This document shows, piece by piece, positions 54,400 to 64,000 of a DNA stretch of 64,000 bases. This DNA is from Lepeophtheirus salmonis (taxonomy: Eukaryota > Arthropoda > Copepoda > Siphonostomatoida > Caligidae), in the NCBI RefSeq assembly GCF_016086655.4, contig NC_052142.2:2236422-2300421 (forward strand). The letters are read 5' to 3'. The translations under genes and the position numbers were made by a program. How positions within the stretch are numbered: the first letter of the stretch is position 1; every line of letters begins with the position of its first letter. The notes beneath the pieces were generated by a model, which worked only from the letters and a program-made list of their open reading frames with translations, did no database searches and was not told the origin of the DNA.

Positions 54400-56670
54400 T
54401 GCATACTATAAGTCCGTATTATTTATATTGTACGAAGCTGTTAAATATTGCCACAAAACTTCAGAAAATGAATAATTATTACACTGTTAAAAAACTTGGT
54501 AAAATTATTATCTTAATATATTTCTTAAGACAAAAATTCCCGAAGTAATTTTATCAATTCTTAACTATTCTTCCTATCTGTATAAAAAGTATTTACGCTA
54601 CAGGAGACTTCAAGTTTCGACTCCATAAGTGACTACCACAAAATATCTGAAATATGTAACTAGTACTTAAGTTCACATAAGATGATTTTATAAATATTTG
54701 AACCAATAAGAGCACTCGATGTCACAGATTTGAATGAAATTAAAACTAATGTTAGATATATTTCTTATTATGTAAATTTTAAAATTTCAGGGCTTTTTTT
54801 ATCCACAGGACAAGAAATCTTTTTTTTAACGCGAATTGAAACAGTCTCCACTAGAGTAAAATTTATTTATCTATACTATTAGTCGATATATGAATATTGA
54901 CAAAATTGTGGTGAGCGTAAATTTAAAAAAAGTATAAGTTGGTTACAGCATATTGAATACCCTTATCAATTTTAAGTCTTTATTTTGAAAATTCTAACGT
55001 GTCGACGAGCAAGGACCAGAATAGTCTGTATTGATCTCTGTCACAGATATGGTGTCTCTCAAAATTATTTTTTATGACATTCTCTCAGATAAGGTTCTTA
55101 CGCTAACATAAATTTAGCCAATATTCATATCCTTAACTATTGTGATGTCATCACTGATGATTATAATGATTGTATGAGGTTGTTGAATACAATAAAAATA
55201 GATTCCAGAGAGTTAAGAATTTTGCAATCATTAATAATATAATCTTGGTTAAATTATAATACTAATAAATTTTCTTTTTAAAAAATTACCAACCAAATTT
55301 TTCAAGTATGTTATATTTATATCTGTTCTTTCTAATAGTATCAAAAAATAATTTTTACACTCATTGAAACTGTTACTATTAGCATATTTTAAAATGGTAT
55401 AGAAGATGGGAATGAAATTCACGTTTTGAATTCAATATGTTTAAAATTTAAATATCGTAACTATTGTATAGTTAGATTGATTGAGGTCAAAATTTGTTTG
55501 ATTATATAGAATAATTTCGGTATAAAATCTTAGTAAAATTGGAACTTGCACAGAGGTTAATGTTAAGCAAAAACTCGGGCTGAGTTTCAGATGTTCATAA
55601 ATTTTACCGTGGGACAAATTATGCAATGAATTTTAAGCTTAAGCTAATTAGATATATATAAAACAGTAATTTGATTTTCATGTAAATATGTGACATTGTG
55701 TGCAAGATTCTTTTTTTATAATACTCTATAAGTCAACTTTTGTTACATTTTATTAAATAACTTCAGAATAAAGTATTTTCATAAGAGGCTTTGAGATTAA
55801 TGTTGGGCAGAAAAATGAATTTTATAAGCAATTATGCTTATTGGGAGAATTGTGGGCATTTAAAAAAGAAACCGAAACTCAACATAGTAACCCTTCTAGT
55901 ACGTGTGAGGACGAGTAAAATAAAACAGTATATGCTGAATGTAATAAGTTTGATCTTGTATTTATTTCTGTTCTTTAAATTGATTTATATAATTCCTTTT
56001 ATAGTAATTCTTTATGTATATATATTACTTTAAAATCCTCCTGTCTTAATAATAAAAGGGTTCATTTCATAAAGATAAACAAAGGGAGGAAGACAATATT
56101 TGATGATGTAGCTTGTTCGCTACACCTCACAATTTGAAAAATGTTTCTAGAGGAGAGTAGCTTAGCTGTTATGGCATTTAGTTAGATCACCTACAATCCA
56201 GATAAATATGATAAGAGTTGCACGCCACCTTGTGTCCGCCTTATAATCACTACAATTGGGCCCTTAAACAACTTAAATTCATTATATTGAAAGTAGATAA
56301 AACCTAATGAAATCATCATTAAATGATAAAATTATTTATTAAAATACCACAATATAATACGTTCGTTTTAATTAAAATTACATAATATTACGAGTACGAC
56401 AAAAGAATACACTACTTTTTTTCTTACACATAGGTATAGTCAATAAATATTAAAACTAACATTTACAAAAAATGTTTGCTTGCAATTATAAATGACCAAA
56501 AATATTAATTAAATCATTATTTTATGCCTATATGGAATTACTTTTTCCATTCAATATTTATTCTTATGGACTTCCAATTTTAAATTAGATTCCACATTTT
56601 TTTTATTTTTAAATTTCTGTTACTTTATAAACTTTTTGTTATGAACTTAATTTAATACCTCTAAAAGTGG
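54400..56670. other. AT-rich stretch, no gene recognised
   Basis: Only scattered short frames. The segment with TTACGCTMACMR and CAATATTCATAT-like motifs near 53010-53050 recurs weakly near 55090-55130. Confidence 0.5.
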
Positions 56671-56679
56671 TAAAACCCC

Positions 56680-59580
56680 TGAGGAGTCCCACAAGGAGCA
56701 TACTCAGAACGGTTAAAATATTACTGGAACCCCAATCTCAACAGACACATGAATAATGTTGTAAGTTTGAAAGTTGTGGAGCAAGAAAGCTTTCTTGAAG
56801 AAGAAAATATACCTCCCATATCTATAAAATAACCCGAATCTTTAGTTTCAACAAATATAATAAAAGACCATAATCGAAAACAGATTTAATCGAACACTGT
56901 AGAACAAACTGGGTATGTTGAACTAAATAAAATCTCTCTTAACATAAAAATAATATCCCGAAGTACCTCATTATCAATATCTACCGATAATATCCTCCCT
57001 TCAAGAGCAATATCCAGATCAAATCCAAAGAGGCCGTTAACAAATGTTTTTTCAGTATCAAATGGAAACCCACACCCAAAAAAACTATAAAAAATAGCAC
57101 TGACTTTGTCTATTTCATTAAATGGCAATTCTTAACCAATGATAAACCGAAAGTATGATCTTTTTAGACTTTTAAGGAGCCTAGCCTTTCCTGACATAGT
57201 AATGTTAAGTGACAAAAGATGTTTACTTGATGGTCATTTCTCGATTCTCAAGTGTTACGAATCATATACGTCATATAATTAGTCTAATTTATACCCAAAG
57301 CGAGGCGTTTCTTTACTTATTAAATCTAGCCTGAATCCAAAGGTTATTTTTCGATGTCAGGATGGAAATATCCTCAAAGCGAGTTGCAGATATTATAACA
57401 CTGATTCTGATATAATAGGATTATACGGTCCTTATAAAGACGTTCCCCATTTTTATAGGGTCAAACTAATGTCAATCATTTCAAAGAGATCTACTATCAT
57501 TGGAGATGATTTTAATATTAAGTTGCAAATAAGAAGACCTCCTCTGTAAATTATCATCCACTTACTACTAAAATATTGAAGTCAATGTTGTCTTCTTAAT
57601 GCTTTTACGATGTCGGGAGCTTGAAGAACAATTACACACATACTTTCTTTTTACAAAGGACAAAAATTTAAGACAAATATCTTCGCTCATTGACTTATTT
57701 TATATCAAAAGATTTTTGGAGGAATCAATAGTCTCTTATAATGTAAATCTGATCATAAGACCATCCAAATTAAAATGAACCCATGTGCAAAGGAACTGAG
57801 GATTAAAGATATTTAGAAAATTAACTCAACACTTTCAAATGTCCTCGAGATATACGACAAAATAATTGATATTATTGAAAGAACAAGATACTCCCTAACT
57901 CCAAATGTACAAATATTCCCTTAGTCGAAATAATCTTTTTAAAAATAAAAAGTTTATTACAAATAAAGTGAGATATGAAGGCTGAAAAAATCTTATAGGA
58001 TCTGGCTAAGCTTGAGAACATCTCAACGAATGAATCAAGTCCAATGGAAAAAGGTAGAAGACTGACCAACTGTTTGACTGATTGTTTAGGAATGCAGATT
58101 TTCTTTATAGGACTAAACTGAAGATTGATTCCATTAAAGAATTATCCAATGTTCCACTTCAATTTGTAGAAGTGGAAAAAAAAGAACAACAGAAAAAATC
58201 ATTCACTTTTCACTCCAAGCGGCGAAATTTCTGATAACCAAAAAAATATTTGCAAAGCAATGGAGAAATAATACTCTCATTTTTATAGCTGTTTTGACTG
58301 CACTGACGCAAAAACGTGTGCAAGATGCTGCAAAAGTAAAAATTACTTCTGAGAAGAATGGAGATGCACATCAGAGAGTATTCTAGGACTATCAGAAAAA
58401 GAAAACATCTCGTGTGAACAACATATTATAGAAGATAAGATAAACACAGCTATAATCAAAAATGCTCAAGCCAATAAATCCCCAGGTCCTCTAGTTTCAC
58501 CTTACTTTCTTATAAAAGTACGCAAATCTTTTAGCTCCTATTTTATTCCAATTTTATGAAAGAGTTATCTCCCTGGCCTAATTTCCGGAATTTTCATTGA
58601 ATGGGCGCCTTATTCTTATTCTGAAGCAAAATATGGATCCAAGATACTTAAAGAATTTACGGTACGGTACTTCTGGCAATGCAAAACTCTATATACCAAT
58701 TTTTTTCATAAGTTTTACCAAACTGACTCAGCAAAGTTTTAAAGTCAATAACACATCCGACACATTATGGTTTTATGAAGGACAAATTAATGGACAACAT
58801 CCCTTTTACTTTACAAAACATTTTTAGAATCTACAAAAAAATGTTTCCTTTATGGCAGTTTATTTACCGAGACTACCGCCACCCTGTCTCATCTTTCAAA
58901 CTCAATACCTGTGACAGAGCTCGAGATTGGAACACAAATATAGTCTCAAAGGTAATACATTTATTACGGGTAACACGGGTGTTTTGGATATCGTTTACTC
59001 TTTCGAGAGATCTCATAGATGGGAATTCCCCACCAGGGGCTCCATTTTCGAGATAGGGGGTCCAACTAGGGAGTTGACTACGCAGCGGAAACAGTTTGTT
59101 CGCACAAGCTAATAAATAAAATGGAGTTGGGAAGGTACAAATCAGCTTTTGGGAACTTTGTAACAGTTCCGAGACCGGTAGTACCATTACACCTTAATTA
59201 TCTTTTCTAACCCCATCTACTCTTCAAAAGTTAAATTTAACTTTTGAAGTGGGAGCCTGTTAGCAATTATTTAGCAAGAAAAATAAATGTACTACCCTAT
59301 GAGGAAGTGCATTGGTGTTATTGACAATTATTTACTATGTTCAGCGGAGAAATAGATAAAACATCGGATACTCTCCGGTACTCTCGAAGTGAGAGCAAAG
59401 TATTTCACTGGCTATCAACGTGAATGTTATTTTTGGCAGATGAAGGATGAAACAAGCTACCATTTTCTATTCGCATGTGCAACCTTTAAGCCATTGTATA
59501 TAGAGATTGGGAGCCTTTTAAACGAAAATTTCAACTTTTTATCGCCCAAAACAAGACTATTACATAGCAATTTACAATAG
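56680..59580 (+). mobile_element. decayed LINE (endonuclease to C-terminal zinc motif)
   Basis: Plus strand, many frames. Endonuclease: GVSLLIKSSLNPKVIFRCQD (about 57305-57365), IIGLYGPYKDVPHFYRVKL (about 57415-57470) and TIIGDDFNIKL (about 57495-57530), the GDFN core motif. RT fingers: INTAIIKNAQANKSPGP near 58440-58490, then GRLILILKQNMDP near 58600-58640. C-terminal cysteine motif: a 59389-59580 frame with YQRECYFWQMKDETSYHFLF and ACATFKPLY, like the gag-knuckle-like C-xx-C/ET-x-H-x-C end of L1/Tx1-type LINEs (the second Cys is Trp). The RT palm is not recognisable. The minus-strand frames at 56886-57128, 57872-58069 and 58873-59187 are shadows. Confidence 0.7.
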
Positions 59581-59719
59581 AAAAGAAGAAAATATTATTA
59601 ACACTGTCATCTCCCAGGCCCAACAAGCTTTATACGCGAAGAAAAGCTCTTCAACTACGGATACATCCGGTCTTTTATCGATAGTGATACTTCATATCCA
59701 AGTTTTAAAAAAGATAATT

Positions 59720-60368
59720 TAATTTTTTATCTATTACCTTTTCTCAATAAACAATCTCTTTACTTGAACATTTCTCAAAAACACTTTTACATCTTTTAGT
59801 GATTTAGTTAGATGTTTGAGTTTTTTTATTTTTGTTATCATATTTATGTTAAATTATTAACTATTTATTGAAATAGAAACGCCTTGTGGCCAAGAAAAAA
59901 AATCTTCTGTTAGAGGAGTAAATGGAATTATATTTATATTCTAGTCCTCAATTTTTATTAATTTTCACTGTTAGTTATAGAAAATGAAGTATACCTTGTA
60001 ATTAAAAAATGAGAATGCAAAAAAAGTAAAAGATTTGCTTTATATATACGAAACATTCAAAATAATTGCTTAGTTTTTCGTCTTTTTCTTCTTCTATTCA
60101 TACAAAAAACATTCGTTGACAAACCATATAACATATTTGCACCATCAACAACAAAAAAAAAGCTGGGAGTATTTTTCTCAAAAGTGAGCCTATAATTTTT
60201 TAAATGTAATTATCTTATATTTATAATAATAATTTATTTTAGGAATTATTACATTCGGAGGCACCGCAAATTGTACTTAAAATAGATTCAATTTGAATCA
60301 TATATCTAATAAAGACTTTCATCTATACTATTAATATTTTGAGGAATCACAACCTAGCCCACAAATTA
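59720..60368. other. AT-rich stretch, nothing recognised
   Basis: Lies between the LINE remnant and the mariner element. No supported feature. Confidence 0.6.
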
Positions 60369-60370
60369 TA

Positions 60371-61360
60371 CAGGGTGCGTGGACAAAATATGCCGCATTT
60401 TACAGACGATATTACTCCATAAGCTGATGTCTAATCCATTTGTTTTTGGTGGTCATAGGTTTCAGTTATTGTTTACCACTTGCAGCGATAGCATCATATT
60501 AAGTGCCCAAGAAAAGTCATTATGTTCAATGAGAGAGATCGTAGGTGCGCTGCTATTCAGATTATGCTTAGTGATCACATGAAGTTAAGCAATGCTGACA
60601 TCGCTGGCCTTCTGCAATGCCAGTTATAATGGTCAGAAGTCTCAGGAAGCAGCTGGAGGAGTCATTGGACCAGATGGACGTTGTTGACGGGAGGAAGAAG
60701 GAGGAGAAGAGCACCAGGGTTGTCCGGGACGTAACCTTCATCAACAAGGTCAGGGACATCTTTGACGAGGGCCCCAGCGTTCCATGAGAGACATAGCGAG
60801 ATACCTGGGCGTGGCCGAGTGGACCGTGAGGGCTTTTGTGAAGGAGGACTTAAGGTGCAAGTCCTATAGGCATCAGACAGCCCAACTTCTGACTGAAAAG
60901 ACTCAAGGATTACAGCTGCTCAAAAGCTTCAGGCTGCTGAACATCTTGAATACCCCAAAGTCGCCGAACATGCTCTTGTTCTTCTCTGATTTTTTTTCTT
61001 CTTTTGAGATCGTACCCTTCTGCTCTTGGCCTCCCTCATCACCGGATTTGAACCCGTAGGACACTTTGTTTTGTCCTACGTGGAGAATATGACCAACCGC
61101 TCCTTACATAATACCAAGCAGTCTCTCATCACCTGCATCACGGATAAATTCAGTGAGATGAAGCAGCGCAGATCCAAAATGCCTGTTCTCGGTTTCGTAG
61201 CTGCATTGAGCGGGTTTTGGCCGCAGACGGCGACTACATTGAATAGATAGCTGCTCTATATCCTAATAAAGATATTCGGTTTTATTTTATCAAGAGATAT
61301 TATAAAAGAAGCTTGTAGTTTTTTGTTTTTTTAAGCGGCAGATTTTGTCCACGCGCCCTG
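60371..61360 (+). mobile_element. mariner-like element with intact TIRs and TA duplication
   Basis: The left end CAGGGTGCGTGGACAAAATA (60371) and the inverted right end (TTTTGTCCACGCGCCCTG, ending 61360) match over about 28 bp with two or three differences. Both are flanked by TA, the target site of Tc1/mariner elements. The length is 990 bp. The interior is much richer in GC than the host DNA, consistent with a recent arrival. Confidence 0.93.
60520..61247 (+). pseudogene. mariner transposase, internally deleted and frameshifted
   Basis: N-terminal helix-turn-helix: IQIMLSDHMKLSNADIAGLL (about 60550-60625), then, in another frame, SLRKQLEESLDQMDVVDGRR and VRDVTFINKVRDIFDEGPS. A one-base loss at about 60782 leads into MRDIARYLGVAEWTVRAFVK, the second helix-turn-helix, and CKSYRHQTAQLLTEKT. 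The catalytic domain is reduced to an FFSD piece near 60985-60995. About 350 bp then seem to be deleted, up to the WPPSSPDLNP motif (61028-61059). The end follows in a further frame (MTNRSLHNTKQSLITCITDK). It cannot encode an active enzyme, but the TIRs could still be mobilised in trans. Confidence 0.88.
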
Positions 61361-61369
61361 TAAAATGAA

Positions 61370-63530
61370 TTGAATATTATTTTAGCTCCCAAAGAATCCC
61401 AAAGCAACTTTATTTTTATGAACTTATCATACTAAGCAAATCGATTTTATAAGGAAAAAGATGATACTAAAATAATAATCTTTGATCATTGATCTAAAAG
61501 TGAACTAATCAACTTGAAGACGTATAATTTCGTAAGAATATCAAGCTGGTGACATTATTTGTCCATTTTTATTCATCAATTAAGAATGACTTGTATTTAT
61601 TTGCCATGAGAATGACTCTGAAATGTTTTACGTAAACAATAGCCGGTCTAGTAAGTGAACGAATTAATTTCAGTTAAGTCAGGAAAGTTAATAAAAATAA
61701 ATTTAAGATCCTCAATCTTTGCTTCATTGTGAAAATTTTCGATTATTTTGGATTCCTATAGTGTTACTAAAAAGGGAGAATTATCTTTCTCATATCTTGC
61801 CCCGTGTTTTTTATGTAGAAATTGTGATAAGGTAACAATTTTCAAGGCATTTTAAGCCCCATAGGCGAAGTTACTGGATTTTTATATTTTACTAGGGAAA
61901 TATATTCTCAACAAAGTATTGAAAAAATCTCGCTTCAAATACTAAAGAAAAACCTGCTTTAGATAATAAAAATTTGGACACCTCAACCTAGGACATGTTA
62001 TTAAATCTCGTGTCATTTTTTACTAGCTTCTAAGTACATACATTTTTGTTTCTAATTCATATAGAACTCACTAATTTCCAAAATTCTTACAAAAACAACA
62101 ACTAGGGAATCAAATTTTTCTATGTTGGTCTTGACCAACTTGCTCATAGAACCATGCAACCGTTAAATAAGATTCGGGATAATCAAATTTATCCAACAAA
62201 AATCTTATTGTACTTCCAGTTGTATGACTGAGAAGGTCTGAAGCAAAACAAACTTTCATCTTTTCAAAATTTCCAAGATTAATACTTTTAGGAAAAAGAC
62301 GAGGCTGGAGTTTGAGATTCCGATCTCTTTGGAATAATATTAAATCTTTGAAAGGCTGTAACGATATCGACGATTAGGGGAGTTTATACGTAGAGACTAT
62401 GTTTGCTGCAAGTGTGAAATCTTGGCCCTTAGTAAGATGGCCATGCAAGTTTATTAGGAGATGAGGAACAACTCCAAAAATGAAAAGATCCTTCAATGAA
62501 AAGACAAAATTAGGAATATAATTCATGATTAGTTCCTACTGTTTCAAACTCATAACTCCTTATAATTTCCTTGATTACAAGGGCTTACATATGATGTCAT
62601 GTAGGTGACTACGAACCCGAACCTATGAGCAGCAATTGCATTTTTCTTTAAAGCCAGGGCGACATCTTTTTTTATTGAAACTTGTAAGAAAAAAAAAAAA
62701 AAAAAAAATAGTAGGCAACGACCAAGTTCAAACGAGTTTTTACTCCAACTGAGGCAAAGACAAGAGCACGTGTGGCAACTCATAATTTGACAGCTTAAGT
62801 GTATCATAACATCCAACTACTTGGTCACCTACATCATATTAGAGATTTGATTTAATTGAAATTTTTTGCATCACAATACCCTAACACTTGTTCCTATATT
62901 CCATATTTTGGGTCTTCAGTTGGAGCAGGGGTATTTCAGTATGAATAATTCCTTGTTCAAAATTAATGCGCTTTAGGTTTTGCTGAAGAGTCCGATTGTG
63001 TCAAAGTGGGTAACCATGACTAATTAACCTTCAATTGTTACTTGTCCAAAGGCTAACCTCAATTGGAAAGATTTCCTAATTGTCTTATCTGACCATGACT
63101 TCACTTATGATGTCTGACTCAATAGATTTCTCTGGTCTGATTTGAAAATATTTATAACGGAATTTTTTTAGATAGAAATATTTATCTTCGTACTTACGGA
63201 CCCTAGTATCTTTTTGATGATTTTTTTTTCTTCAGCTCAACAATTTTTTCCCCTTCGAAGTTCTAGTTGAATTTAAAGTGGCTTCTACACTTTTTAATTC
63301 TTGTAAAAGCTCTATATTAATATATGTAATAAAATAATCGTTACAATTAACATAATATAGTACAGAAATTCATAGTCCTACCTTGATATTTTTTAATATG
63401 AATATATTACTGAGGATATGCTAGAAAAACTTTCATCAGATTTTGTATGGAAGGGCATTTCCATTATATCCTCCAATGGAAAGCTCTATTAGGGATAAGC
63501 AGCACAATATAGATGATCTTGGCAATATTT
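61370..63530. other. AT-rich stretch with an A-run
   Basis: No gene recognised. A run of about 19 A lies at 62691-62709. The minus-strand frame at 62550-62816 is centred on it and is not convincing. Confidence 0.55.
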
Positions 63531-63537
63531 CCACACA

Positions 63538-63798
63538 TTATTTGGCTCTAAGTACAGAAAAATAACCATATTTACATTTTTTTAAGCAATAAGAAATCCT
63601 ACTTTGCTGTTGTTCAAGATCAAAATGTTCCTCCTCAATTATTAATAAATTTTCTTGAGGGAGAAGAAACCCTTGGTTATTATCTGTTCCAAAATCTTCA
63701 AAATGAGGAGCAGTACTATATAAATAATCATGAGAACCTAATTTTACGTTGCTTATCTCTAATAACCGAAAAAGTATTATGAATACAATTTTCTTAAG
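63538..63798 (-). other. possible exon or small ORF of unknown identity
   Basis: A minus-strand frame of about 86 codons runs between stops without an initial Met: KKIVFIILFRLLEISN, then HDYLYSTAPHFEDFGTDNNQ, FLLPQENLLIIEEEHFDLEQ and QQSR. The hydrophobic start followed by an acidic, structured-looking stretch is unlike the surrounding AT noise. An acceptor-like CTTAAG precedes it, and a GTAGGA donor could end it after QQQ. I do not recognise it. It is not obviously part of chordin. Confidence 0.3.
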
Positions 63799-64000
63799 TT
63801 AATTCATCTTCTCCTCCCTCATCTGATTTTCTAGAATTATGTGCTTCCCTTCACACAATAGGTTTCATGTGACTGAATAGGTTTGGAATTGCCCCCAAAA
63901 CATAGCTGTATTATTCGCTTGGTGTGGTCCAATTTTTGGAATTAGTTTATCTCGATGTGCTTCAAGCACAACCGTGAATGAGAGGAACGCTTCCAATTGG

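Noticed and set aside
56886..57128. Minus-strand frame of 80 codons in the 52.8-64 kb region, considered as an upstream chordin exon
   Set aside because: No CHRD or VWC motifs; it lies opposite the plus-strand LINE remnant.

Overview
This is an AT-rich, intron-bearing and transposon-dense stretch of animal nuclear DNA. Two host loci fix it as bilaterian: a chordin/short-gastrulation (sog) gene and a melted/VEPH1 gene. Introns of about 45-60 bp, BEL/Pao and gypsy retroelements, P-like and mariner-like transposons suggest an arthropod. The style of the repeats makes a caligid copepod (sea louse) my best guess, but that is inference. There are no bacterial operons, rRNA genes or CRISPR arrays.

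Layout. 0.5-16.8 kb is almost all mobile DNA: a tandem array, a transposase-like family, a gypsy remnant (minus), a hairpin element, a BEL/Pao element (plus, 9.1-13.9 kb) and a hAT/ZMYM-like transposase fragment (minus). 16.9-19.9 kb (plus) holds a melted/VEPH1 copy that keeps its introns and PH domain but has about a dozen frameshifts and stops, so it reads as an unprocessed pseudogene. 20-24.7 kb shows no gene. 24.7-27.2 kb is a non-LTR retrotransposon (minus).

From 29.2 kb to at least 52.8 kb (minus) lies chordin/sog. Two CHRD-domain exons at 52.1-52.8 kb join, across one intron of about 22 kb, to the VWC-domain exons at 29.2-30.2 kb. These exons are undamaged, which argues that the lesions in melted are real and not sequencing noise. 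The long intron contains a second copy of the transposase-like family, a Pro/Ser/Thr-rich decayed reading frame, two copies of a P-element-like fragment, a second BEL/Pao element (minus) with a 27-bp repeat expansion, a gag-like remnant, and a 1.9-kb foldback element whose inverted arms are made of tandem repeats.

52.8-64 kb should contain the upstream chordin introns or exons, but I found no further CHRD or first VWC exon. It holds a class-II-sized tRNA-like sequence, a 360-bp tandem duplication, a decayed LINE (plus) and an internally deleted mariner with intact terminal repeats and TA target duplication.

Only chordin looks functional: a secreted BMP-binding antagonist of dorsoventral patterning. 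Everything else recognised is decayed or non-autonomous. The most unusual items are the melted pseudogene with its sharp base-composition break, the foldback element, and the dispersed transposase-like family.
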